Source of the DNA: Natrinema amylolyticus_A
GTDB lineage: Archaea; Halobacteriota; Halobacteria; Halobacteriales; Natrialbaceae
DNA length: 64,000 bases
Assembly: GCF_042678045.1 (NCBI RefSeq)
Contig: NZ_JBHUDI010000004.1
Span: forward strand, 62,001-126,000
Reading direction: 5' to 3'
This document shows, one piece after another, positions 1 to 8,532 of the stretch (positions are counted from its first letter, which is position 1; each line of letters opens with the position of its first letter). Below the pieces are notes generated by a model. That model searched no databases and had not been told where the DNA came from. It worked only from the letters and a program-made list of their open reading frames with translations. The position numbers and the translations under genes were made by a program.

Positions 1-73
1 AGTAGCAGGCACTACTGCCACTGCCGCGGACAATTTACAGGACATCGATCAATACGCGGTTCAAGATGATTCT

Positions 74-1432
74 ATGAGACGACAAGCGCTCGGCGCGATT
101 TCGGTTGCACTCGTACTGACGCTCCCCTGGGTCGCCGTCTGGGGAGCGACGGATCTCCTGCCTCAGTTCGCGCCGGCCGCGGTTCGAACGCTGTCGACGC
201 TCTGGATTGTAGCCGTGACCGGACTCGCCGTCCTCGGGTCGTCGTTTCTGCTCGCCTGGGCAGCCGAGACCGCCGAGAAGGACGTCCCGCGAGCGTTCGC
301 GATCGCAGTACTGGCCGTCCTCGCAGTTGCCCCCGAGTACGCCGTCGACGCCCTCTATGCGTGGAACGCGGGCCAGTTCGCGGGCACCGAACGCGGGATC
401 GAGGCCGGCAATCTGGCGGTCGCCAACATGACAGGCGCGAACCGCATCCTCATCGGCATCGGCTGGGCCGGCATCGCTCTCTTTACGATCTTCCGTCGAG
501 GAGCGTCGACCGATCCCGCCGTCGAGACCCGGCCCGGTTTGCTGGCCGATGTCGTCACCCTCGACCGTGACATCGGCCTCGAGATCGTGTTCCTGCTGGT
601 GGCGACGTTCTGGGCGTTTTTCGTCCCGTTTAACGGCGGAATCGATATCTTCGACATGCTGTTTCTGGTCGGCCTGTACGTCTGCTACATCGCGGTGATC
701 CTCCGCGGGGGAGCCGAACCCGAGACCCAACACGTCGGCGTGCCGGCATACCTACAGCGGTTTTCGCGGCCTCGCCGCATCGGTGCCGTTTTCCTGCTGT
801 TCGCCTACTCGGGCGCGATGATCTTCACGGCCGTCGAACCGTTCGCGCACGGCCTCGAGGACCTCGGACAAAGCGTCGGCATCCCCTCCTTTTTCATGAT
901 CCAGTGGATCGCGCCGCTGGCCTCCGAGTCGCCGGAGCTCATCGTCGTCGTCTATCTGGTCAACAAGGCACGGTCGACGGCGGGCTTTAACGCACTCATC
1001 TCGTCGAAGCTCAACCAGTGGACGCTGCTCATCGGGACGCTCGTCGTCGTCCACTCGCTGGCGCTTGGCCGCTACGGCGTCCTCGCGTTCGACTTCAAGC
1101 AGTCCGCGGAGATCTGGCTGACCGCCGCCCAGTCGTTTTTCGCGATCGGCCTCTTACTCCGGTTCGAGATCTCCGTCCGGGAGGCGCTCGTGTTGCTCCT
1201 GTTCTTCCTCTCACAGGTCGTCCTCGAGTTCCTCATCATCCGTGAGCTCGTCGTGCTCCCGGTCTCGAGTACCGACCTGTTGCTCGGTTACAGCGTCCTT
1301 TACATCGTCCTCGGGACGGCGCTGTTTGTCAGCCGCCGCCGATCGTTCGGTCGGCTCGTCCGGCGAACGGCTGGGACGGTCAGCGACGCGATGCCGATCG
1401 GCGAGGAGCGCCCGCACAGCGCCGACGACTGA
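74..1432 (+). CDS. Sodium/calcium exchanger-like (CaCA superfamily) membrane antiporter
   Basis: A 452-residue integral membrane protein with about 11 hydrophobic segments. It contains two matching internal motifs typical of cation/Ca2+ exchangers: the first half has VAPEYAVDAL followed by GNLAVANMTGANRILIG, and the second half has APLASESPELIVVVYLVNKA. In the CaCA family such duplicated alpha-repeats with a conserved acidic residue after Pro or Ser form the ion site. The likely role is exchange of Na+ or H+ for a divalent cation at the cytoplasmic membrane; the ion is inferred from the family only. The C-terminal 30 residues are a basic, then acidic, cytoplasmic tail. It starts at the first ATG after a gene-free 73-base left edge and is followed by other membrane transport genes on the same strand. 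Confidence 0.8.
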   Translation: MRRQALGAISVALVLTLPWVAVWGATDLLPQFAPAAVRTLSTLWIVAVTGLAVLGSSFLLAWAAETAEKDVPRAFAIAVLAVLAVAPEYAVDALYAWNAGQFAGTERGIEAGNLAVANMTGANRILIGIGWAGIALFTIFRRGASTDPAVETRPGLLADVVTLDRDIGLEIVFLLVATFWAFFVPFNGGIDIFDMLFLVGLYVCYIAVILRGGAEPETQHVGVPAYLQRFSRPRRIGAVFLLFAYSGAMIFTAVEPFAHGLEDLGQSVGIPSFFMIQWIAPLASESPELIVVVYLVNKARSTAGFNALISSKLNQWTLLIGTLVVVHSLALGRYGVLAFDFKQSAEIWLTAAQSFFAIGLLLRFEISVREALVLLLFFLSQVVLEFLIIRELVVLPVSSTDLLLGYSVLYIVLGTALFVSRRRSFGRLVRRTAGTVSDAMPIGEERPHSADD

Positions 1433-1562
1433 GACGGGCTGCTGTCACGAGCGACCGGTGGGACCGCAGGGCGGTCGCGGTCCCATCGGCACTGACTGAC
1501 AGGCGTCAGTATGACGTGCCAGCCACAGACCGACAGTCGTGGGGGTTGACGTACGATCACTG

Positions 1563-2300
1563 ATGCTCTCGATCGGATTGTTGCGTTCCGACACCGCGGT
1601 CGTCTTCGCGGCCGCGGGCGCCCTCGCGCTGGTCCATTTCTTCGCCGGCCGGCTCGGCGTCGGCGGCCGAATCCCCCGGAGCCGGTGGCTGTCGATCGCC
1701 GGCGGCGTCTCGGTCGCGTACGTCTTCGTCCATCTCCTGCCGGACGTCGGAGACGCGGCGTCGACGTTGGCAGCGTACGGGGAGCCGACCGCCTTCGCCG
1801 AACACCACGGCTATCTGATCGCCCTGCTTGGCTTCGTCACCTTCTACGGGCTCGAACAACTCGTCGGGCAATCGAACCAAGACCCGGACCGACCTGGTTC
1901 GGCCGGGACCGGCGTCTTCTGGATCCACGTCAGTTCCTTCGCCGCCTACAACGCGATCGTCGGCTACCTGCTGTGGGATCGCGAACTCGGGAGCCTACTT
2001 CTGTTTTCGGTCGCGATGGCGCTGCACTTCGTCGTCATCGACGACGGCCTCCGCGAGCATCACGGTCGGACGTACCACCGTCGTGGACGGTGGGTGCTCG
2101 CAGCGGCGGTGATCGCCGGCGCCGGCGCTGGCTACACCCTCGAGAACGTCGAACTCCTCGTGGCTGTGTTCGTCCCGTTTCTCTCCGGTGGGATCATCCT
2201 CAACGTGATCAAAGAGGAGTTGCCACCCGAGCGCGAGAGTCGGTTCTGGGCGTTCGCCGCCGGCGCGGCGGGGTATGCCGCGTTGTTGCTGTTCGTCTGA
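1563..2300 (+). CDS. Multipass membrane protein, ZIP-like
   Basis: A 245-residue protein with about 7-8 hydrophobic segments. It carries the stretch VAYVFVHLLPDVGDAAS and histidine-bearing helices (ALHFVVIDDGLREHHG), which is reminiscent of ZIP metal transporters, whose helix IV/V motifs are His-rich. The match is loose, so divalent metal transport is only a suggestion. I chose the ATG at 1563 over an in-frame GTG at 1539 because the protein then starts just before the first hydrophobic helix. It lies in a run of co-directional transport-type genes, 130 bases after the antiporter. Confidence 0.6.
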   Translation: MLSIGLLRSDTAVVFAAAGALALVHFFAGRLGVGGRIPRSRWLSIAGGVSVAYVFVHLLPDVGDAASTLAAYGEPTAFAEHHGYLIALLGFVTFYGLEQLVGQSNQDPDRPGSAGTGVFWIHVSSFAAYNAIVGYLLWDRELGSLLLFSVAMALHFVVIDDGLREHHGRTYHRRGRWVLAAAVIAGAGAGYTLENVELLVAVFVPFLSGGIILNVIKEELPPERESRFWAFAAGAAGYAALLLFV

Positions 2301-2384
2301 TGTCGCAGCTACGCTGCCGTGGGACTCGAGCGACCAGTAACACTCGAGCGGGAGCGTTTTGTCTGCCCGCCGTAATCTCTGGGT

Positions 2385-2825
2385 ATGAGACTCCGGCCGC
2401 GTCGCCCCCAGCAGTTCCGGCTCGCGGACTCTGCCCAGCAGATCGTCGGCGGATTCCTGCTCGCAGGTCCGTTCGTGGTCACTGAGGAAGTTTGGATGCT
2501 CGCGGGGAACATGCACATCCTGCAGGCGCTCGTGATCGTGACCATCGTCTTCGCCATCGGCTACGCGGCGCTGTACAAAGCGGACGCGACCCGCGACGTC
2601 GACGACGAACAGGAGGTCGCCGGAATCCCGGTTCGGTTCATCTCGTTGATGATAGTGACGTTTGGATCGGTAACCGTCCTTGCGCTGCTATTTGGAGCTC
2701 CTTTGACGTTCGTCGAGACGGAATCGACCGGAAAACTTGCTGAAACCACGTTCAAGGCCGTCAGCGTCGGCGCGGTCTTCAGCGTCGTCGGCGCGGCGAC
2801 GGCTGACACCATCTTTGCGAAGTAG
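2385..2825 (+). CDS. DUF2391-like integral membrane protein
   Basis: A 146-residue protein with a basic N-terminus and about four membrane helices (residues roughly 22-41, 44-63, 84-104 and 124-142). The pattern QQIVGGFLLAGPFVVTEEVW followed by a helical hairpin is what I associate with the DUF2391/TIGR02587 family of small archaeal and bacterial membrane proteins of unknown function. There are no catalytic or binding residues to name. It stands alone, 84 bases after the ZIP-like gene and 210 bases before the MgtC-like gene. Confidence 0.65.
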   Translation: MRLRPRRPQQFRLADSAQQIVGGFLLAGPFVVTEEVWMLAGNMHILQALVIVTIVFAIGYAALYKADATRDVDDEQEVAGIPVRFISLMIVTFGSVTVLALLFGAPLTFVETESTGKLAETTFKAVSVGAVFSVVGAATADTIFAK

Positions 2826-3035
2826 CGCCGGCTCAGGTCGCAAACCCGAGCCTCTCTGTCGGAGCACTGTCCACCGTTTCCGTTACCGTTTCGTGTCCGC
2901 TGGCTCGAGCAATTCGATTGGTCCCTGACGCGCGTTTGGTAGACAGCCGTGGCGGTCGGCCGGGCACCTGCAAGGAGTGTCCACAGCTCAGAGAGTCCCG
3001 AAGCTTGACGGGACCCACCCACGAAGCACAGCCAC

Positions 3036-4295
3036 ATGGTCGATCCCGTCGCCGATCCGCTTCAACTGCTGGTGTTTCGGGTGGCGATCGCGTTCGGGAT
3101 CGGCGCGCTCATCGGCCTCGAGCGCGAACAAAGCGAGTCGGGCGGCACGTTCGCCGGCAGCCGCACGTTTCCGCTGTTCGCGCTCTATGGCGCGCTCGTC
3201 CAGGCGTTCTTTCCGACGCTGCTCCCGATCGCAGTCGGAACGCTCGTGATTCCGTTAACGGTGGCGTATCTCGGCAAGATCTGGTTCGAGGGCGATATTG
3301 GACTGACGACGATGATGGCTGCGCTGTTGACCGTCGTCCTGGGAGCACTGACGACCCATTCGGAACGCGGTGCGGTACTGGCTGTTGTCGTCGGCGGCGT
3401 CGTCACAGCCCTGCTCTCTGCGAAGGGAATCATTCACGACTTCGTCGACCGGATCGACGAGGCCGAACGCCGCGCGTCGATCAAGTTCATCCTCGTCGTG
3501 CTAGTCGTCTTTCCGCTCCTCCCCGATCGAGAACTCGAGGTCGCGCTCGGACTCAATCCACGGTTCATCTGGCTCATGGTCGTGTTCGTCACCGGCCTGA
3601 GCTTCGGGGCCTACGTCCTGAGCCGGACGATCGGGACGGAACGGGGGATCGCACTGACGGGGATTCTGGGCGGGTTCGTCTCCTCGACCGCGACGACGGT
3701 GTCGATGGCCGAACGGACGAACGCAGAACACTCCCTCTACCAGATCTGTGCGTTCTCGACGATTATCGCGTCGGTCGTCATGTTTCCGCGAGCACTCATC
3801 GAAGTCGCCGTCGTCAACCGGGACTTGCTCCCGTACGTCGCCGTTCCGCTGGCCGTGATGACGGCCCTCGGCGCGGGTATCGCCGCCGTCGTCTACTGGC
3901 GAGCGACCACGACGCTGGACGAGGGGGCCGAGACCGAACTCACGAACCCTTTCCAGTTGCGACCGGCGCTGTTTTTCGGTGCCGTCTTCGCAGCCGTCCT
4001 GTTGGTCTCCGAGTCCGCCCATTCCCTGCTCGGTGAATCGGGGGTCTACGCGACCGCGTTCGTCTCCGGCCTCGCCGACGTCGACGCGATCACGCTCACG
4101 CTGAGCAGGCTTGCAGCCGAGGGCACGATCTCGCCGGACGTCGCCGCGACGGGGATCGTTATCGGCGCGATCGCGAATACGATCGTGAAAGCCGGCCTCG
4201 CGTGGGTAATCGGGACCCACGAGCTCGGCCGTGTCGTGACCGCTGGCCTCGGCGCCGTGTCGGCAGTCGGACTCCTCGTCGTCCTCCTCGTCTGA
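3036..4295 (+). CDS. MgtC/SapB family membrane protein with DUF4010 domain
   Basis: A 419-residue membrane protein in two parts. Residues about 10-135 match the MgtC/SapB domain (AFGIGALIGLEREQ near the N-terminus is the family hallmark, with Arg/Glu inside a membrane helix). Residues about 180-410 form a second, longer hydrophobic domain of the DUF4010 type (GILGGFVSSTATTVSMAERT; FVSGLADVDAITLTLSRLA). MgtC proteins are tied to Mg2+ homeostasis in bacteria; the function of the two-domain archaeal form is unknown to me. It converges on the PPOX gene with only 12 bases between stop codons. Confidence 0.85.
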   Translation: MVDPVADPLQLLVFRVAIAFGIGALIGLEREQSESGGTFAGSRTFPLFALYGALVQAFFPTLLPIAVGTLVIPLTVAYLGKIWFEGDIGLTTMMAALLTVVLGALTTHSERGAVLAVVVGGVVTALLSAKGIIHDFVDRIDEAERRASIKFILVVLVVFPLLPDRELEVALGLNPRFIWLMVVFVTGLSFGAYVLSRTIGTERGIALTGILGGFVSSTATTVSMAERTNAEHSLYQICAFSTIIASVVMFPRALIEVAVVNRDLLPYVAVPLAVMTALGAGIAAVVYWRATTTLDEGAETELTNPFQLRPALFFGAVFAAVLLVSESAHSLLGESGVYATAFVSGLADVDAITLTLSRLAAEGTISPDVAATGIVIGAIANTIVKAGLAWVIGTHELGRVVTAGLGAVSAVGLLVVLLV

Positions 4296-4307
4296 GCGAC
4301 CGCCCGT

Positions 4308-4769
4308 CTACGACTCCGACGTGGCTCGACCGGTCATCGTGTCGATCTCGAGCTCGAGGATTTGGATCTCGATCTCGTCGATGTTCTCGTCGAAGACGCG
4401 GATCGGGGCGAACTGCCGATTGATTTCGGCCGTGTCGAACCGGTCGTGGTCCGATTGCGGGATCTCGGACAGCTGGCCGGTGACCATCACGCTCCAGGAG
4501 TCGATCTCGCGCGGGTCCTCGGTGGGTTCCGTCCCGTAGCACACGTACGACGCCGTCTCGGTCGCCTCGATGAACGCCTGTTTCCGGCTTCCGTCGGTGA
4601 CGCCGAGCCGGAAGTAGAGCCCATCGCCGTCGTAGTAGTGTGCCAGCGGGATGGCGTAACTCTCGTCGTCTTTCGAGAGGGAGAGGACGCCGGTCTCGGC
4701 CGTCCGAAGCCGCTTCTCGGTCGTCGCGTCGTCCATACCGAACGTGTACGCGTAGTCGATGTGTTTCAT
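4308..4769 (-). CDS. Pyridoxamine 5'-phosphate oxidase-family (FMN-binding split barrel) protein
   Basis: A 153-residue soluble protein with the split-barrel pattern of PPOX-like flavoproteins: an N-terminal helix (MDDATTEKRLRTAETGVLSL), then YAIPLAHYYDGDGLYFRLG, then SWSVMVTGQLSEI. In haloarchaea such small proteins usually bind FMN or F420, but the substrate cannot be told from sequence. It is a single-gene unit between convergent and co-directional neighbours. Confidence 0.8.
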   Translation of the reverse strand: MKHIDYAYTFGMDDATTEKRLRTAETGVLSLSKDDESYAIPLAHYYDGDGLYFRLGVTDGSRKQAFIEATETASYVCYGTEPTEDPREIDSWSVMVTGQLSEIPQSDHDRFDTAEINRQFAPIRVFDENIDEIEIQILELEIDTMTGRATSES

Positions 4770-4884
4770 CAGCGGGAGAAGTCAGTGAGGACGGCTACGA
4801 GGCCGCGGGCTATAGGTGTTCTTCCGTCGTGTCGGGGCCGCGACGAGGCTGCGTCATCGTGGCGAGCGGCCCCTCTGTCGATCG

Positions 4885-5700
4885 CTACAGGTACGAGTCG
4901 TCGTACGATTCTTTGGACCGCTCTGCATGGGTGTTTCCACAGTCGGCACACGCGAGCCGGTCCATGTTGTCCATCGAGACCTCGAGCGAGCCGCAGTTCG
5001 CACAGTAGAAGCCGAACTGTTCGGCATGGGCGTCATCCTCGTAGGTCGTGAAAAACGGCGCCGCGGTGCCGGACTCCTCCTCGTCGCGGGCGATGTACAC
5101 CGTCGTTCCGCCGTCGGTCGTCGTCAGCTGGCCGTCGACTCGCTCTGTTTCGGGGAACTCGGCTTCGGATGCGTCTTCTGCCGTCGAATCAGGAAGGTCG
5201 GCGTCGACGTCCGGATCCGTGTAGACGTACTCGACGACCGACTCGTCGGCGATCTCGACACGCCGGTCGCCATCGTGCTCGAGGTCGAACCGTTCGACGA
5301 AGTCGTGGCCCTCCGTGTTGGCCTCGAGAACGGTGACACGGACGTGGTCGGCACCGCGGTCGCGGAGCGTCTCGGTCGTGGTCTCGTACAGTTCCGTTCC
5401 GATCTCCTTCCCGCGGTGTTCGGGGTCGACGAACAGCCACCTGACCTCGCCCCACCCGTCCTCGAGTCGCCCTTCGACGAACCCGGCGATGGTCGACCCC
5501 TCGATTTCCGCGCCGGTTTCGGCGACCTGCAGCAGGGTCTCCTCGTCTTCGCGCTTGTCAGCGACCGCCTCGTCAGCGAACTGGTCGTCGACCAGCCCGT
5601 CGATCTGTGCCGGGCTGAGTCTGAACGACGTCGTCATCGAACTGTCGACGACCTCGCGAATCCGTTCGGCCTCCGCGGGCTCCGGTTCCCGAATTTCCAT
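4885..5700 (-). CDS. GNAT-family N-acetyltransferase with C-terminal zinc ribbon
   Basis: A 271-residue protein with two domains. Residues about 1-165 form a GNAT fold: GEVRWLFVDPEHRGKEIGTELYE holds the acetyl-CoA pyrophosphate-binding loop (HRGKEIG), and a later strand carries the valine-rich VRVTVLEAN. After an acidic linker, the last ~65 residues include CANCG and CADCG pairs about 18 residues apart, a four-cysteine zinc ribbon (DUF5816-like in haloarchaea, from memory). The acceptor substrate is unknown. I prefer the ATG at 5700 (MEIREPEP) over a GTG nine bases upstream. Confidence 0.8.
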   Translation of the reverse strand: MEIREPEPAEAERIREVVDSSMTTSFRLSPAQIDGLVDDQFADEAVADKREDEETLLQVAETGAEIEGSTIAGFVEGRLEDGWGEVRWLFVDPEHRGKEIGTELYETTTETLRDRGADHVRVTVLEANTEGHDFVERFDLEHDGDRRVEIADESVVEYVYTDPDVDADLPDSTAEDASEAEFPETERVDGQLTTTDGGTTVYIARDEEESGTAAPFFTTYEDDAHAEQFGFYCANCGSLEVSMDNMDRLACADCGNTHAERSKESYDDSYL

Positions 5701-5814
5701 ACCGGACACTCGGGATCGATCCCGATAAGCGGGCTGCCGGCGCGAACAAGCGACGCGCTCGGGCCCGGTCGTCTCGAGCGTTCCGCCTGGCCGGGCCCGA
5801 TCCGTCGTGTCCGG

Positions 5815-7473
5815 CTACTCGTCGATCCCCTCACGCTCCCGCAGGGAGCGCCGTCGGATCTTGCCCGTCGTCGTGGTCGGCAGCGTCTCGACGAACGCGA
5901 TGTGCTGGGGATACTCGTATTCGGCCAGCCGGTCGCGGACGAGGGTACGGATCTCCTCGCGGAGCTCGTCGGGATCGTACGCGTCGCGTGTGGGCTTGAC
6001 GAACGCTTTGATCGCCTCGCCGCGGGTGTCGTCCGGAACGCCGACGACGCCGACCTGTTCGACGGCCTCGTGGGTCAGAATCGCGTCTTCGACCTCCATC
6101 GGGCCGACGCGGTAGCCGCTGGTGAGGATCACGTCGTCGGCCCGCGAGACGAACCACAGGTAGCCGTCCTCGTCGCGCTCGACGAGGTCGTCGGTCAGGA
6201 ACCATCCGTTCTCGGTCTGTTTGTTCGCCGTCTTCTCGGGCAGGCCATGGTACTCGTCGAAGAAGACCCGCCGATCGGCCGGCTTGACCGCGAGTTCACC
6301 GACTTCGCCGCGGTCTTTGCGCTCGTGCGTGTCGGGATCGAGTACCGCCACCTCGTAGCCGGGGAAGGGTTTGCCCATGCTGCCCGGCCGCGTGTCGAAC
6401 CAGGTCTCGGAGTTGCCGACGACGAGGTTGAGTTCGGTCTGGCCGTAGAATTCGTTGATCGCGACGTCCTCGAACGTCGCGTCGACCCACTCGACGACCT
6501 CCGACGTGAGAGGTTCGCCGGCCGAGGCGAACGTCTCGAGCGAGAGATCGAAGCGAGCTTTGGGGTCGTCGACGCCCATCAGCATCCGAAGCGCTGTCGG
6601 GGGCATGAAGGCTTTCGTGACGTCATGGCGCTCGAGCAGGTCGTAGACCTCGTGGGGATCGAACCCGTCACGAGGCCAGCCGACGATCGGACAGCCGTGG
6701 TGCCACGCCGCAAAGAGGGTGCCACCGAGGGCCGCGCCCCAGGCCCAGTCGGCCGGGGTCCACAGCGTGGCCTCGCCCTCTGCCAGACCCTGATCGAAGT
6801 AGTTGTACGCCGCGGCGGCCCGCCCGAGCCAGAGCGCGTGACTGTGGCGGACCCCTTTTGGTGGGCCGGTCGAGCCACTCGTGTACATGATCGCCGTCGG
6901 CGTCTCCGGCGTCGCGTCGTAGACGTCGATGCCCGGCTCGTGGGCGGCGACGAGGTCGTCGAAGGCGTATGCCTCGCCCGCGACCGCGTCGGCGTCGCCG
7001 AGTTCGATAACGTGCTCGAGTGCCGGACACTCGTCGCGGATCTCGTCGATCGTCTCCCGGACGCTGGGATCGACGACGACGGCTTTCGCCTCGCTGTCTG
7101 CGAGCCGATACTGGAGTGCGTCGCGCCCGAACAGCACCGTCAGCGGCACCGACACCGCGCCGAGTTTCCAGTTCGCGAGGTGGGTCAGCGGATTCTGGGG
7201 CTTCTGCGGGACGACGACACCGACCCGGTCGCCGGCTCCGACGCCGAGGTCGGCCAGCGCGGCAGCGAGGCGATCGGACTGGTCGTCGAGGTCGTCGAAC
7301 GAATAGGTCTCGAGGCCAGTATCGGGATGTTCGTACCGCAGCGCCGTCCGACTCGTGTCGTCGTGTTTTCGAAGAAAGTCGACCGCAGGATTGTACTCGT
7401 CGGGGAGGTCCCACGAAAACACCTCGCGGGCCGTCTCGTACTCGTCGTACGTCGGCATTACCGTCCAGGTCAT
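5815..7473 (-). CDS. Acyl-CoA synthetase (AMP-forming, medium-chain type)
   Basis: A 552-residue ANL-superfamily enzyme. It should activate a carboxylic acid with ATP to an acyl-adenylate and then transfer it to CoA. Visible motifs: the P-loop-like IMYTSGSTGPPKGVRHSH, NEFYGQTELNLVVGN in the acyl/adenylate pocket, FLTDDLVERDEDGYLWFVSRADD with the hinge aspartate, and the C-terminal catalytic lysine in TTTTGKIRRRS. The N-terminal MPTYDEYETAREVFSW pattern is like bacterial and archaeal medium-chain acyl-CoA synthetases. An alternative in-frame ATG lies at 7458. The exact chain length is not predictable here. Confidence 0.88.
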   Translation of the reverse strand: MTWTVMPTYDEYETAREVFSWDLPDEYNPAVDFLRKHDDTSRTALRYEHPDTGLETYSFDDLDDQSDRLAAALADLGVGAGDRVGVVVPQKPQNPLTHLANWKLGAVSVPLTVLFGRDALQYRLADSEAKAVVVDPSVRETIDEIRDECPALEHVIELGDADAVAGEAYAFDDLVAAHEPGIDVYDATPETPTAIMYTSGSTGPPKGVRHSHALWLGRAAAAYNYFDQGLAEGEATLWTPADWAWGAALGGTLFAAWHHGCPIVGWPRDGFDPHEVYDLLERHDVTKAFMPPTALRMLMGVDDPKARFDLSLETFASAGEPLTSEVVEWVDATFEDVAINEFYGQTELNLVVGNSETWFDTRPGSMGKPFPGYEVAVLDPDTHERKDRGEVGELAVKPADRRVFFDEYHGLPEKTANKQTENGWFLTDDLVERDEDGYLWFVSRADDVILTSGYRVGPMEVEDAILTHEAVEQVGVVGVPDDTRGEAIKAFVKPTRDAYDPDELREEIRTLVRDRLAEYEYPQHIAFVETLPTTTTGKIRRRSLREREGIDE

Positions 7474-7578
7474 GCGATGCCCTACCGGGGCCAGCACATA
7501 GCGTTTTTCGACACGCGTTCAAAACGAGCGGTGTCAGGTGTGCCGTGATGAGCGCGCTATGCCGTGTGACCTGACTGC

Positions 7579-7815
7579 CTACTCTTCGTCGTCTTCCGCG
7601 GCTTCCGTGTCGTCGTCGGCTTCGTCGGCTGATTCCTCGTCCGCTTCGTTTTCGCTCTCGCCCTCGACCTCGATGTCGGCCTCGATCTCGATCGTCAGAC
7701 CATCGGCCTCGAGTTCGCCTTCGAACTCGCGTTTGTCGCCTACCTCGATCTCGAGTTCGTCGGTGTCCACTTCGACCTCGACCTCGACGTCGACGGTGAC
7801 TTCGGTGTCGTCCAT
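7579..7815 (-). CDS. Small highly acidic protein of unknown function
   Basis: A 78-residue protein in which close to half of the residues are Asp or Glu, with no hydrophobic segment. The N-terminal half alternates hydrophobic and acidic residues (VTVDVEVEVEVDTDELEIEV), suggesting amphipathic beta strands; the C-terminal third is a low-complexity acidic tail ending EAAEDDEE. It starts with a good ATG and lies divergent from the Rieske gene, with 106 bases between start codons. Function unknown. Confidence 0.6.
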   Translation of the reverse strand: MDDTEVTVDVEVEVEVDTDELEIEVGDKREFEGELEADGLTIEIEADIEVEGESENEADEESADEADDDTEAAEDDEE

Positions 7816-7890
7816 ATCGTCTCTTCACTCGGCCAGCATAAAGGCGTACTGCGCGACTTCGGAGGCCATCGTGGGATACCCGGTCCGGAA

Positions 7891-7917
7891 CCTATTTTTA
7901 GGCTGGCCGAAAATAGG
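7891..7917 (+). promoter_or_regulatory. Perfect inverted repeat over the Rieske-gene promoter
   Basis: CCTATTTT at 7891-7898 is mirrored exactly by AAAATAGG at 7910-7917. An inner GGC/GCC pair (7901-7903, 7906-7908) extends the dyad. The left arm coincides with the TATA-like element for the gene starting at 7922, about 27 bases before the ATG, so transcription should begin at the start codon and the dyad would lie wholly in DNA, not in the mRNA. This fits a protein-binding operator. The 8/8 arm match is seen; the operator role is inferred. Confidence 0.55.
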
Positions 7918-7921
7918 AGAT

Positions 7922-8476
7922 ATGACCGATTCCGTCCGGGTAACGCTCGAGGGGGACGACGAATCGACGTCGGTTCGCGTCTACGGCGACGAGGGCGACG
8001 TCTCGACCGCCGACGCGACGTTTCGATTCAGCGTCGGTGGTGGACGCGACGGGGACACGGACGACGCCGACGGTCCGTCCGCGGACGACGTGACCGACCG
8101 TGACGATCCCCGTCGCATCGCCGCGCTCGCGGACGTTCCGACAGACGGGACGCTCCGGTGTGAGGCTCGCTCCGGCAATCGGGGGACGGAACTGATCCTC
8201 CGCCGCGTGGGCGACGACGTGACCGCGTGGCGAAACTCGTGTCCGCACGAACCCGACGTCCGGCTCGATCCCGGCTCCGGTGCGATCGTCCGGGACGAGC
8301 AACTGGTGTGTCACAAACACGGCGCGCGCTTCGAGTGCGGTGACGGCGTCTGTACGGCGGGCCCGTGTCACGGTGACGCGCTCGACGCCATCGCCGTCGC
8401 CGTCCGTGACGGGAGCGTCTACTTGACGGACGATCGGTTCGAGTCGTGTCGCAGACTCGACAAGCCGTCCGCGTGA
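7922..8476 (+). CDS. Rieske [2Fe-2S] ferredoxin-type protein
   Basis: A 184-residue soluble protein. The C-terminal ~100 residues form a Rieske domain: the first cluster ligands are in NSCPHEPDVRLD (C-x-H) and the second in VCHKHGARFECGDG (C-x-x-H), followed by CTAGPC. The first ~75 residues are acidic and variable. It likely moves electrons to or from an oxygenase or another partner; no oxygenase gene is adjacent. An upstream open frame runs into it, but the ATG at 7922 sits directly behind the promoter dyad and gives a normal size. Confidence 0.85.
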   Translation: MTDSVRVTLEGDDESTSVRVYGDEGDVSTADATFRFSVGGGRDGDTDDADGPSADDVTDRDDPRRIAALADVPTDGTLRCEARSGNRGTELILRRVGDDVTAWRNSCPHEPDVRLDPGSGAIVRDEQLVCHKHGARFECGDGVCTAGPCHGDALDAIAVAVRDGSVYLTDDRFESCRRLDKPSA

Positions 8477-8532
8477 GGGCGGCGGAACGACGTCCGTCCG
8501 CTCTCCGGTGAGCAATCGGTGACTGTGTCGGC

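Noticed and set aside
1432..1502. Possible fourth copy of repeat family 1
   Set aside because: Shares GGGCTGCTGTC and CACTGACTGACAG-like ends and lies after a stop codon, but the middle does not align well enough to call by eye.
4816..7548. Very long plus-strand open frame (910 codons)
   Set aside because: It lies antisense to the acetyltransferase and acyl-CoA synthetase genes; long antisense frames are common in this GC-rich code. No recognisable domain.
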